Shown here: positions 9,960-21,600 of the stretch, piece after piece | Layout of the letters: every line of letters begins with the position of its first letter | Position numbering within the stretch: position 1 is the first letter of the stretch | Notes under the pieces: generated by a model | What the model was told of the DNA's origin: nothing | Database searches by the model: none | The model's input: the letters and a program-made list of their open reading frames with translations, nothing else | Position numbers and translations under genes: made by a program | Origin: Uranotaenia lowii | Taxonomy: Eukaryota > Arthropoda > Insecta > Diptera > Culicidae | Direction of reading: 5' to 3' | NCBI RefSeq assembly: GCF_029784155.1 | Contig: NC_073691.1 | Location: forward strand, 121,249,474-121,313,473 | DNA length: 64,000 nucleotides

Positions 9960-12136
9960 TAATCTATGGATGTCAGATATAAATTAACAATGAACATAAG
10001 TCACTTGGAGTAAATAAAAAATCTGGTCAGCTGGTTTAAGTGAGCCTTGGTTTGTTGCCAACTATGGTGCAAGGGATGCGGTAACTAAATAGCAGGTTCA
10101 TCGTCAACTATGAGATGATATTTAATCTGCTTTTGGGGAAATGAATAAATCGATTTTCAAAATCTAATTACGTCCCTAGCACGAATTATAATTTGTATTG
10201 TATTGTCGAACGGCTGTAAGTTCAAGAGGGAACAAGTATCTTTGATTGCGGTTGTAGAGTATTTACAAGGACCTGCAGCCCACCAACAAGTGGCACTAAA
10301 ATTTACAGTGCCATGAACAGGGAGTGGCATGATGGCGGATCACCGTCGACGAGTGCCATTCGAATGAGATAAAATTGCACAGCGATGGTGAACAGCAACA
10401 GTCGGTACAAAAACTGCTCCTGCTAGACCGTAACGATGAAGATCTAAAGTGCACAGCATCCTTTTTCCTCGAATTCCTCGTTGGCGCAGAAGAAGGAGTT
10501 GATGGGCGGCGATGGTGCACAGTCAAGTGTTGAACATCAAGGGCTACATAGATAGAGAGCAATGATGATAATAACACTTCTCCTGCATCAGTAATCCAGT
10601 TGGAACAATTGAAAACAACAAGAAAACTTGTTATTCTAGTCTGCGGAAAAGTTTACTCGGGGAAAAGGATAACCCGAACTACATCGTCTAACTCTCGCGA
10701 CTAGCCAAGGTTTTCTTGTTTTTATCATCGCACCGGTGCCGGTGGTCGGGAAAACTCGATTGTGCAGCATTAATCCGACGACGTTGTCCAGCAAGAGAGC
10801 AATCTATCGGAAGCGTCCAGGGATCGGGGGTTAAATTTGTCTTGACAGTAAAGCGTAAATATATCTTGTGATGTACGATTTGATGGCATATGGATTGGTT
10901 TGTGTGTTCTTTAAGTTTACGAACATACTACAGACTCTACAGTGATTGATTTTTTTTTCAACAATCACTCATTAATTTATAAATACATGTTTAGTTCGTT
11001 TTTCAGTTAAATACAACATCGTTGAAGAAACGGAACTGAGGATAGGCTACAAGAAACATATGATAATAATAATAATTTAACTTTTGTTGATCCAACAATC
11101 AAGGCACAATCTAGTTGAATCATTCATCTAAACAATTGAAGCTGTTTACAGGTCTACATACTCAAAAGCTACCTGCCTGTAATGAGTACAACTGGTCCCC
11201 AGATTGATGTTGCAATCTTGCACAGCATCCATTCTGATGATTATTATGTGCTTTAGGTGAATGGAGCTGATAAAAAATACGAAAGACTTACTCAAGTGTG
11301 CAATTTTCCATGACAAATAAATCCTTTTTCGCTCGAAAAAAGGTCCACTAAAAAGAAGAGAGGATGTCATTTCTCAGCCCGGCCCGGGATGTGGAAATAT
11401 GTTTCCCTATCTTTTTTTTCCTACCAGACCGGCAGATTCCATCTTCGGCGTGCTTTCGGGATGATTGCTTCATCAAAATCTTTGAATGCTTTTGTCATCA
11501 TGTATGGAAATGTCGTCAAGTGAGAATGGCGAGTGTGCGAGGGGGGACAAAATATATGACAACATAATATTTTTTTCAAATAAAATGGAGAAAGCCTTTT
11601 TCAATAGAATCATTTGCCTTTTGCCTTTGCTTCGCCCCATGTTAACTTGTATAAAATTGTTCTTTTTCGTTTTGCTTTTTCTCTCCGGTTACAAATACCT
11701 TCAAATAAAGACAAACTTTCATGGTCCGCCATCATCAGGGTCCCTTTTCAGATGGAAATCGATTCAAGGTATCGAAACGTATTGTGAAGTAATACCGATG
11801 TGTTTGCCTGAGATAACCAGCGTATCACGAAAAAAAATCTGAATTGAAATAAACGAAACATGAAAAAAAAATTACAAACATGAACTAGATAAAAATCTAT
11901 TAAAAATAAATTGAAAGAGTTTCTAAGCAAGAGTGATTTTAATCAACATGGTAAAATTGTTTTTGGGTACAGAACGTTTAACAGTCTCGAATATAATCCG
12001 TGCAGTACGGAAAATTATTAACCATCACCAAAAACTACATTGCAACTCTTCTAATGTTTCGTCAACGGGGCAGTGCAACAGTCTGGTTAGATGCACCATT
12101 TGTCTACCACAGCACATATTCATTTTTATTTGGATA
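9960..12136. other. Unassigned DNA, slightly GC-richer 10260-10870
   Basis: No coding frame, RNA gene or repeat recognised. Bases 10260-10870 are less AT-rich and contain no obvious transposon motif, which could fit an untranslated exon or promoter region of a single-copy gene, but no splice-supported frame emerges. 9365-9640 to the left is also blank. Confidence 0.3.
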
Positions 12137-12187
12137 CTAGCTGACCCGGTGTGCTTTGCTACACCTTCCAAAAATTAATGAAATTTG
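12137..12187 (-). mobile_element. Helitron 3' terminus, short fragment
   Basis: On the minus strand: GGTGTAGCAAAGCACACC followed by GGGTCAGCTAG. A hairpin (GGTGTAG / CACACC around CAAAG) about ten bases before a terminal CTAG, with T following, is the classic Helitron 3' end. Only ~50 bp remain before the adjacent MITE starts. This terminus differs from that of the 40-kb Helitrons, so it is another subfamily. Confidence 0.65.
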
Positions 12188-13676
12188 TGGTACCTTAAAA
12201 CGGGGTTACTTTGATCACCTGGGTAAATTTGACCAACAATAAACTGTTCCACATTATCAGCAATAACTCAGTCTATAGTTTGAATTTTTGAAAACTGTTT
12301 TTTTTTTTGATATGCTAGTTTAATGGCATTGCGGTGAACGTTACATGAAGAATTCTTGATAGAAGAATTAAAGATCGGAAAGAAATGACGGATAGATAAA
12401 GCAGACGCTTAGTAGAAGAAAATTTTACAGGTGTTGAAATTGAGCCAAGAGCATATTTTATGGAAACTTTCTATGGGGCGTTCTAGACCCTTTGTCCCAC
12501 ATCAGTTGAATGGCTGAGAGAAGTAATAGCGAGAGGCGCAATTACGTTCACCCATACATCCAACCCGCCTCTCGCTATTACTTCTCTCAGCCATTCAACT
12601 GATGTGGGACAAAGGGTCTAGAACGCACCATAGAAACTTTCCATAAAATATGCTCTTGGCTCAATTTCAACACCTGTAAAATTTTCTTCTACTAAGCGTC
12701 TGCTTTATCTATCCGTCATTTCTTTCCGATCTTTAATTCTTCTATCAAGAATTCTTCATGTAACGTTCACCGCAATGCCATTAAACTAGCATATCAAAAA
12801 TTTACCAACGGTGACTATTCGTTAAAAAGATTAAAACTGTTTTCTACGTTTGAAAGCCTATTAATTGAGTATCAAAAAGGCAAAATTAGGTTTGTATTTG
12901 ATTTTTTTTCTGTCAGTAAAAAATGTAATTTCAAAATCTTAAAATAGCTATTTTTCCAAGGCTCGGAAAGAAACAGCTCTCCTGATGATACCAAAAAGCA
13001 TTTAGAAGCAAACGTGTTGTTTAATGTGAAAGAACAACTTTTTTTCTTTGTATATGAACAGTTTTAGTGCTATTTTCATAGTCATTTAATGAAATTTTTT
13101 TGATATTTAAAAAATAAGGACATTTTCCAAGAGTAAGCCCGTTTTGGACAAATGGATAACAAACCTATCAAATCGTTAATTTTGAAGAAATAATGAAAAT
13201 GGAAATAGAAGGAGGGCCTTGGAAAATGTGTAAAGGTAAAATTTCATGAGTATTTTGAAGCACTAACTATTTAACAATTATAATTATTTTTGCCCCTAAA
13301 TGTAGGCAGCATCAAAGTTATTTTTTCGATTATAAATATTTTTAAAATAAAACGTTAACAATCAAGGTTAAATTGATAAACTAGCATTTGTAAATATTAT
13401 GAAGGTGTTTTGTATTTTTTATGATCAAGAAAACTCGTTAAAACCGTCAGAATAGAGACTGATCAATGTCACCCCAAAGCATAAAATTCTGAACAGAGAC
13501 GAAAATGACTTTTATATCAAATTTAATGAGGTCTAATTTCTGCATCCATGTTTTACGTTCCTAGGAGTCCAGTACTGGTTTTAAAGTATAAAACATGCCA
13601 CATTCCGCTTAACAGATAAAATAATCGAAATATAGTGAAAAAGGTGATCAATATTAGCCCGGATTACGGTACCCAG
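12188..13676. mobile_element. MITE with GGTACC...ACGGGG termini, hairpin nested inside
   Basis: Left end GGTACCTTAAAACGGGG...TTTGATCACC and right end complementary to GGTACCGTAATCCGGG...TTGATCACC form ~33-bp imperfect TIRs. The body aligns with 131-628. Without the nested hairpin insert (12303 to about 12830) the element is about 960 bp. A weaker relative may lie at 25850-26280 (shared TACCCCTAAATGTA.GC motif). Non-coding. Confidence 0.65.
12303..12801. mobile_element. Near-perfect 230-bp inverted repeat (hairpin)
   Basis: The left arm 12308-12537 and right arm 12567-12796 are equal in length (230 bp) and complementary, with a single difference that I could find (CTATGGGGCG against CTATGGTGCG). 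The loop is 29 bases (12538-12566). T-run and A-run flank the arms. AAAACTGTTTT is found on both sides (near 12292 and 12825), suggesting a ~10-bp target duplication; the 12802-12825 tail is then part of the insert. No frame of note. Confidence 0.85.
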
Positions 13677-13849
13677 TTATTTAACTATTCATTTGTTCGC
13701 ACAAAATTTAAAATTCAATTAACAATCATTAGGACCCGAATAAACACTCAGGGTTTAAATGGTCATTAATTAAATTTAAAAAAAACAACGATCATATTTT
13801 TTTTTAAATAAATTTAAATTGTTTTCAAATCCATGTTTTAATCCTTTTC

Positions 13850-16440
13850 ATGACTCTGGATTTCTTTGTTTCATAAGTTTATAATATATGCGAATTTTTT
13901 TTATACATGAAATCTTCGTTGTCCCTTTTTGATGTGGAGAGGGTCTCAAACTATCATAGAAACATTTTTTGTAACAAAATAACATCACGGGACACTTATT
14001 TAACCTTTTCGTTCTCGAATTACTATACAAATTGCGAGAATGACCACCTCCCTCATTCCTAAATCCCTAATGGATGAAAAAGGGGTCTCATAACATCTGA
14101 AAAACACTTCTTGTATACAAATACGATCATCAGTCTTGATAAGTTCTCGAGATGTTAAAAAAAAATGGGTGACCCTCTCCCCACTTTACATCTCCCCTCT
14201 GGCAAGAAAAGGAGGTCTCAAACCATCGAAGAAACATGAGGTAGGAGTGCTTAATGCTTTATAAGTTGTCGAGCTATAATATAAAATTTGTGTCGAAGCC
14301 CCTCTTCTTACCTATCCCCTACTTGGAAGGATGGGATCAAGATCAAACATTCCGTGTTTTAAAATACACTCACATGCCAAATTCAGTTCCATTTGCTCAA
14401 TTGAATGATTGTTCCCATGTCATATTTGGTCCCATTTTTTAGATAACTTCTTGGATTATGGTACACAATTGTATGTTATCTCCGTCTTCCCTAACTGTAT
14501 TCCAAATTGAAGGAGAAAGAAGTCTCAAATAAGCAATCAACCATTTTACGTATCCAAATGTTTTCCCATGCCAAAGTTATTTCCATTTGCTCGATTGATT
14601 CTCGCGTTATGCAAAAAATTGTAAAGGGGCTCCCTCTCTCCTTCCTATTACCCCACTGGGAGGAGACAGTTGTACCAAATATTCACAGAAACATTCCTTG
14701 TGTCCAAATCCCCTTCCAAGCCAAATTTCGTTCCAAATGCTGGGTAAGTTCCCGAGTGATGTAAAAAATTGTATAAGAGCACCCTCTTCCCTAATAATTT
14801 TCCGTCAGAAAGAACGGAGGATTCTAAAAATATCATAGATACATTTCTCGTATTCAAATATCTTCCCACGCCAAATTTGGTTCCATTTACTTGATTAGCT
14901 TTCAAATAATGCTAAAAATTATAAAGAAGGCCTCTCCCTTCTTTGTATCTCCTCACTGGAAGAAGGGAAGGGTACCAAATATTCATGGAACTATTTATCA
15001 TACCCAAATACCCTTCTTAGTCAAATTTGACTTCATTTGCTCGAATAGTTTTCAAGTTATGCAATAAAAAGGTATGAAATTGAGAACTTACGCTAACAAA
15101 ATTGTATTGGGCTCACCTCCCTCCTCCTATGAACCTACTCACTGAAAAAATGATGGTGTGTCAGATAATCATAGAATCATACCAAAATAATTTTCCATGT
15201 TAAGATTTGTCCATTTCTCGGATTTTGTAGAAAGAAAAGTTAAATATAAACTTTCCTCTTACCTTCCTATATTCCTAATTCTATCCTCCTACTGCAAGAA
15301 AGGAATTGTTTCGCATAGACAAATTTCTCGTATTGAAATGTCATCCCATGCCAAATTTGGTTTTATTTGCGTAGTAAATTCTTGAGTTATATATAAACTT
15401 GAAAGAAAGTACCATCCCCCCTTCCGTTCTCCTCATAAAAAGGAGGGAGAAGAACTTAATATTCATAAAAGTATTTTTCGTACTCGAATACTTTGTGAAA
15501 CCAAATTTGGTTTAATTTGCTCGATTAATTCTCGAGTTATGCAAAAAATTTGTATGGAAACCCCCATTTCCCCCTTCATATCTTTCCTCTGAAAAAAGGT
15601 GGGGTTTCCATTTATAATAGAAACATTTCTCGTATGCAAATACTCTCACATGCCAAATATGTTTTCATTTGCTCGATCAGTTCTCCAGTTATACTGAAAA
15701 TCGAAAGGGAGACCCCTCCTCCCCGTTTCCATCCTCCTCTTTGAAGAAGTGAGGGATACTAAATATTCATAGAAGTATTTCTCTTACCAAAATATCGTTC
15801 CATGCCAAAATTGGTTCTATTTGCTGTTGTAGTTCTCGAGTTATGCAGTTAAAATTATATGAAACTCTCCTCCCTCTTTCCTTTCTCCCCGCTGGAAGAA
15901 GGAAGGGGTCTCAAACAATCATTAGAACATATCACGTTCCCAAATACCCGCTCATGCCAAATTTAATTCCATTTGCTTAATTAGTTTTTGAGTTTTGTAA
16001 AAATTATGCAAGAGGCCCCCTCCCCTCTTTATATCTCCTCACTGGAAAGAAGGAGGGGTCTCAAATAATCATAGACATATTTTTCGTATCTATCCAAATA
16101 CCCTCCCATGCCAAATATGGTTCCATTTCCTTTATTAGTTTTTGATTTATGTAAAAAATTATAAAAGAGGCCTCCTCCCTCTTTCTACTGGAAAAAGGGT
16201 GGGGCCTCAAATAATCATTGAAATATTTTTCGTATCCAAATACCTTTTCATGCCAAATTTGGTTCCAATATCTTGATTTGTTTTCTATTAATATGAAAAA
16301 ACTGTAAGGTAACCCCCCTTCCCCGTTCGTATCACCCCGTTGAGAGGAGGGTGGGGTACTTAATATTCCTAGAAATATTCCTCGTTCCCAGATACAACCT
16401 TCCCCTGCCTCCAATTCCACCACCTGCCAAGTTTCACACA
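13850..16440. repeat. Degenerate tandem array, ~150-bp unit, ~17 units
   Basis: Units recur about every 145-155 bp with the order: GGAAGAAGGGAGGGGTCTCAA, ATAATCATAGAAACATTT, CTCGTATCCAAATACC, CATGCCAAATTTGGTTCCAT, TTGCTCGATTAGTTCTCGAG, TTATGCAAAAAATT, then a C/T-rich stretch. Clear phase points are near 13930, 14076, 14203, 14505, 14657, 14810, 14960, 15140, 15293, 15440, 15590, 15745, 15893, 16040, 16190 and 16335. Units are perhaps 70-80% alike. The right border (CAAGTTTCACACAAATCGGT, then GACAGACAGATAGA) resembles tails of insect repeats with internal tandem arrays. No protein coding is conserved. Confidence 0.8.
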
Positions 16441-16931
16441 AATCGGTTTAATAGTTTCCAAGTCTATAGGGAACAGACAGACAGATAGAAATCATATAAA
16501 CATAGATAGATACTACTGATGAGGACATAATTTCTCTTTTCTAAAATTAGTTCTCCAACGTTCTTGATCGAAGCAACGTATCGTAGAAATATCGTAATCG
16601 TACAAATTTTAACATTTTTTGATGCCGAGAATATCTTTATCCATTATGACGGATTGCCTCAATGGTATAACTAACAAAATTAATATTGGTTTTGGTTTTA
16701 GACACTGTTTGTGTAAAAATATTTCTCGGTCAATCCTCAATATATTGAAATCAATATTAGAAATTCAATTATTTCATTCTTTTCATCATTTCATTACAAT
16801 TCATCAATTATTAGAAACAAGAGAGATCAATAGTGGGAAAGATCATATGCGGGATATACATGGTGGTTCGATAGAAGGTCCAGCAGTTGATCGGCAGAGC
16901 TCGATTGCTCGTGTTTGCCGGCTTCATCACG

Positions 16932-17048
16932 TTCACCGTGGTGAAATTGGCTAACGCGCCGTTGTGCTGAAGCGGAGATTGCAGGTTCAAGTCCTGCCGG
17001 TGAGCCGTTGTATCTTTTTCGAAAAAAATCATGATATTTACGGCTTAG
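16932..17048 (+). mobile_element. tRNA-like SINE, copy 1
   Basis: Bases 16932-17004 fold as a tRNA: acceptor TTCACCG / CGGTGAG, anticodon arm CCGTT-GTGCTGA-AGCGG, T arm GCAGG-TTCAAGT-CCTGC. It is followed by CCGTTGTATCTTTTTCGAAA... A second copy with the same tail lies at 45972-46082 with a different anticodon loop (GTACTGA), so this is a repeat family rather than a working tRNA gene. No CCA and no fixed anticodon. 16440-16930 and 17050-17460 hold nothing else recognisable. Confidence 0.65.
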
Positions 17049-17459
17049 GTTCTTTCGTTCTTTGATACATCATGTTTCTCTAATAAATTCTGTCACCTAC
17101 GAAAATGTGATCCCTCCATTGCAATTCTCCATTTTTAATTTTAATTTGACGATTTGACTGATTCAAAGATTTGTAGAAAAATTCTTTCTCATAAAAATAC
17201 TAAAGTTTCGACAGCTGCTATTAACAGCTTATATACATATCAGATGTCAAACAAAACATGATTAGTACATGATGCTAAATTTATTAAAGAATTAAATAAA
17301 CATTGACATAAAAGTAAGCAATCAAATTTAAATTTTGAGTTTGGGTGAAAAACTCCTGTGTACATTGGGTAGAATCAACCAAATTTTGCACGCTTTTTCA
17401 TTGATGTGTATTCTTAACATGCTGTCAAACTCGAAGTCATGTTTTCCGATTCAACGAAA

Positions 17460-18253
17460 ATGCAGGTGAACCAACGCAAGTCGAGAAAACAAATTCTTTC
17501 CAAACATCTGGAATTTCCTGACCTGTCGCACCGGCAGTTGAGAAAAATGTTTGTTTAACATTCACAATTAAACCGTCTCCAGAGTGTTGAAGCGGTTCTA
17601 GGAGCGGTTGACGTTGGACCACAGAAAAGGATCTGCAAGTATACCGGGACCGGATGAAGCGGATGATTAAAGCAATCCCAACGTCTCAAGCCGTGATTTG
17701 GCAAAAAAGATCGGCATATCGAAGAACTTCTTCCAGAATGCCAAGAAGAAATCTGGAACTTCCCAAATCGCGATGAGCGGCAACAATTGACGGCTAAAAC
17801 TCGGGTACGGAAGCTCTACGAGAAGATGCTGAAATAATATGGCTGCTGTGTGATGGACGACGAAACGTATATAAAAGCCGATTTTAAGCAAATTCCGGGG
17901 TTGGAGTTTTTCACCGGCAAAATCAAGTTCGATGTGGACGACAAATTTAAGAAGAAGAAAATGTCGAAGTTCGCCTCCAAATATCTCGTTTGGCAGGCCA
18001 TCTGTTCCTGCGGACTAAGGAGTGAGCCTTTCGTGACAAAGGGCACAGTAAATGGCGAGATCTACAAATCTGAGAGCCTCGAGAAGCGCCTTTTGCCGTT
18101 CCTGCAGCAGCACGACAAAGCTCCGCTATTTTGGGCAAATTTGGCATCATGCCACTATTCTAAAAGTGTCCTGGAGTGGTAGCCAATTTTGTTCATTTTG
18201 TTCCAAAGGACATGATCCCGCCAAACTGTCCGGAGCTGCGCCTGGTGGAGCAG
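17460..18253 (+). pseudogene. DD37E-like transposase, second family, broken
   Basis: Plus-strand fragment of a Tc1/mariner transposase. 17850-18182 encodes the catalytic core: MDDETYIKADFKQIPG, then KYLVWQAICSCGLRSEPFVT, LEKRLLPFLQQHDKAPLFWA and ASCHYSKSVLEW. It resembles the copies at 1.7, 46 and 48 kb but differs widely, so it is another subfamily. The residue at the second catalytic D reads N (FWANLASCH). A TAG stop follows LEW, and a later frame gives NCPELRLVEQ, the third catalytic block. Upstream pieces (SSRDLAKKIGISKNFFQN-like, across frames near 17690-17760) are the helix-turn-helix. The gene is cut off at 18253 by the adjoining foldback element. Confidence 0.75.
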
Positions 18254-19472
18254 TAGGGGAGATAAGGGCATAAAGAGCACCCAGTGCATAATAAGCACAT
18301 CTTTTTTCAACAAAAGTACGTATTTTCTTAAACAATTTTTCATGAGGATTTGTTTCGTACTACCTATAGTATTAATTTTTCACGAAAAAAGAAATATCCT
18401 TTTCATCTTTACAGAAATATTAAATAACAACCAGCTAGGTTCTCAAGTGACGAAAATGTTATAATTTTTGAGCACCACCATATTAGCTTATTTGACCTTT
18501 AAATTGTCTTGATCTGAAATGTACGCACTGCAACATGATTTACTCATTGTTTTTCAATTTTCACCATCATAAAATTTTTGATTTTTCACTTTAATCAATT
18601 TTAAAACGCGTTTTTACTTCAATTTGTTGACTTAGGGCGAACAGAGCACTGTTAATCAGGGCAAGATGAGCGTTTTATGCCGTCTAATCTAGCAGCGAAT
18701 TCAACTCGATGACATTAACTGAATAATAGAGCTATAGCTTGCCTTGTTTCATCTGTCGATTTGGCCTATTGGTAAGGTGTCGGAGAGGTTATCAGTAGAC
18801 TCGAGTTCGATTCCTGTTCGAGGGAATTTTTTTTCACATACCATTCTTGATTGTTTTTTTTTATTTTTACATTATACGGCTAGTAGCATCATCATCAAAC
18901 AAAACACCAGAAACATAATGTATGAGCATGTGTTAATCCTTTGAATTCCACAAACAGACCTAGATTATTTTGTTATTGCTTTGTTTGATGAATCTACGCC
19001 TCACCGTTTAGTGCAAAATGCATCGATCATGAATGATAAATGAAAAAAATAATCACCTTGACCAGGAATCGAACTCGAATCCACTGATTACCTCTCCGAC
19101 ATCTTATCAATAGGCCAAATCGTCAGATGAAACAAGTCAAGCCGTAGATCTATTATTCAGTTGACTTCATCAAGTCAATTTCGCTGCTAGATTCCCCGGC
19201 AGAAAACGCTCATCGTGCCTCGACTAATGGTGCTTATACTGCCCCAGGGGGGTTCTCATTATACCCCTAAAGTGACTGGTTTTCAGCTTCGGCAAAAATT
19301 TTTAAAATGCATTTTAAAACGTTTTTATCTACTTTTTCAATTTTAATGCAATTAGGCAATAGACTATTTGAGAGTCTAAACACGAAACAATGATGTATTT
19401 CACATGTTATAGCTGTTCTTTTTGGTTAAATAAGCGTTTTCCTTAAGGTGGCCATTATGCCCTCATCCCCCA
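18254..19472. mobile_element. Foldback MITE with inverted tRNA-like modules
   Basis: Outer ends TAGGGGAGATAAGGGCATAA (18254) and the complement of ATGGGGGATGAGGGCATAA (ending 19472) pair. Inside, 18630-18830 and 19053-19250 form a second inverted pair including GGGCAAGATGAGCGTTTT / AAAACGCTCATCGTGCC and GATTTGGCCTATTGGTAAGG / its complement. Each inner arm holds an A-box-like TTGGCCTATTGG and B-box-like GAGTTCGATTCCTG; the left one is followed by a T-run. No coding capacity. The left end sits immediately after the truncated transposase. Confidence 0.7.
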
Positions 19473-19479
19473 TTTAAGT

Positions 19480-20267
19480 CGAATTTGATTTTTTAACTTC
19501 AAAATAAAGCTGAAGAAATCACATCTAAACGAATATGAAAAAATTGACTTTGTGGTGAACAGGCATGTCAAAATTTCATTTTTATTGCTTTGCTAACATA
19601 AGCCAAATAAAATGTTTTTATTAAAAATAAACTACCGGAGTAACATGTACCTCCTTTTCATGTAGATACCATTGAAAAATCAATTAAAGTTATTGCCAAA
19701 AGTTGCTAGGTGCAACTCTAAAATGTAGAATACTTGCCTTCATGCTATAGTGATAAGCTAGCATTCAACCCTCAGTCCGCTGGATCATTCTCAAATTGCA
19801 TTACTTTGGAGCCATACTTACTGAAATTGGTTTGTTTGCAGTTTCGTTTTCCCGGACGCAACCCACCGACTTTGCCGTTTTTGCATCACAAAAACCCGTA
19901 GGCGGAGAGTTCATTCCTGGTGGAAAGAACGAAGCTTAATTTAATTCATTTTGTTGCACAGTTTTCCAACTTCCGATTGTTTGGATGGACTTTGCTAATT
20001 TCAGCAAGACCCAAACCAAGTGCATCAGCAAAACTCGTGCTGTCCTCGGAAGATGATGACGCAGACAATGCATCCCAAATGGGAGGGGCAACTCGGCATG
20101 GGCTTCAGAAATCAAGAGGGCCCTTTGTGACCCCTATTTTAAACCGAATCCGCAAACGTTCAAAATTCAAACGCAGTCCTAAAATTGGATGTTATAGGAC
20201 CTTCTCTTAATTAAACTTCTTGAAAATGTTCCGCCTCTGATAACTGGAAGATAAGAAATTGCACCGC
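19480..20267. other. Unassigned DNA left of the large palindrome
   Basis: No gene or repeat recognised. A plus-strand frame of 96 codons (19920-20210) has no similarity I know; its composition does not single it out. The DNA directly beside the palindrome (20220-20267) and on its far side (21601-21800) is less AT-rich and may be one original sequence split by the insertion. Confidence 0.3.
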
Positions 20268-21600
20268 CGCACACAGGGGTAAATGAACCTAATAAGCGAT
20301 CAAAACTATTTGCGGACAAACGGTAAACGATAGACATTTGATGTCTTCGCAACATTTTTATATTTTTTGATGATCTATCAAATTCTTGAAAGAAAAAAGT
20401 GATTTTTTCACCTGGAAGGGAGATAAAAAAATTATTTCTTGAAATAATTAGTTTAGCGTCTTGATGTCTTCACAAAAGTTGCAGATCTTATTATTTTAAG
20501 CAACTTTGTTGAAGACATCATAAAGATCGCATGAAATTCAAAAAAGTTTCGAGCATTTAAAAAATAACGAGAATTTTAACAAGTAATTTTGAGTTTTTAT
20601 TTAATATCTTTTTAAGTACACGATTTACAAACTTGGTATATTTGAAAAAGTTGTTCAAATTGTTAAAACACACAATTTTGTAGAACATTTCAAATACATA
20701 TTTCAACTAAGAAAGGAGATATACTGCAAAATATCCAAAATAATGCCTTTTTTCAGTAAGTTATAACCTTAAGAGTTCGGACGAGTTCGGATAATTTTTT
20801 GAGTGGATTTTGTTGGGCAAGTTATTGGCTTTCCATTGATATATAAATTAAACATTAGTTTTGAATAGATTTTCTGCAAACTAGCAATCAATAATGAGCT
20901 TTTTCCTTTAGAAACACTTAAAATTCGAAGAAAAAAAAACTCAATTTTTCCTGTTTTTAGAGGAAAAAGCTCATTTTTGATTACTTGTTTGAACAAAATC
21001 TATTCAAAACTAATGTTTAATTTATATATCAATGGAAAGCCAATAACTTGACCAACAAAATCCACTCAAAAAATTATCCGAACTCGTCCGAACTCTTAAG
21101 GTTATAACTTACTGAAAAAAGGCATTATTTTGGATATTTTGCTGTATATCTCCTTTCTTAGTTGAAATATGTTTTTGAAATGTTCTACAAAATTATGTGT
21201 TTTAACAATTTGAACAACTTTCTCAAATATACCAAGTTTGTAAATCGTGCACTTAAAAAGATATTAAATAAAAACTCAAAATTACTTGTTAAAATTCTCG
21301 TTATTTTTTAAATGCTCGAAACTTTTTTGAATTTCATGCGATCTTTATGATGTCTTCAACATAGTTGCTTAAAATAATAAGATCTACAACTTTTGTGAAG
21401 ACATCAAGACACTAAACTAATTATTTCAAGAAATAATTTTTTTATCTCCCTTCCAGATGAAAAAATCACTTTTTTCTTTCAAGAATTTGATAGATCATCA
21501 AAAAATATAAAAATGTTGCAAAGACATCAAATGTCTATCGTTTACCGTTTGTCCGCAAATAATTCTGATCGCTTATTAGGTTCATTTACCCCTGTGTGCG
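20268..21600. mobile_element. 1.33-kb palindromic element, arms ~640 bp
   Basis: Left arm 20268 to about 20909 and right arm about 20961 to 21600 are complementary and about 98% identical, around a ~50-base loop. Both ends begin CGCACACAGGGGTAAATGAA. The flanks share CCGC or CGCCG depending on where the end is drawn, so a 4-5-bp target duplication is likely but ambiguous. Arms are AT-rich and non-coding (the only frames are chance). A long-TIR/foldback MITE of unknown superfamily. Confidence 0.85.

Noticed and set aside
10260..10870. Possible host exon in a GC-richer block
   Set aside because: No frame with a plausible start, stop and splice sites; kept only as unassigned.
13850..16440. Regular array that could suggest CRISPR
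   Set aside because: Units are ~150 bp, degenerate throughout, with no short exact repeat/unique spacer pattern, in a eukaryotic context.
16932..17004. Functional tRNA gene
   Set aside because: The same unit with a different anticodon loop and the same 3' tail recurs at 45972-46082, so it is a SINE head.
19920..20210. 96-codon plus-strand frame
   Set aside because: No recognisable domain, no start or splice support; could be a chance frame in a slightly GC-richer stretch.
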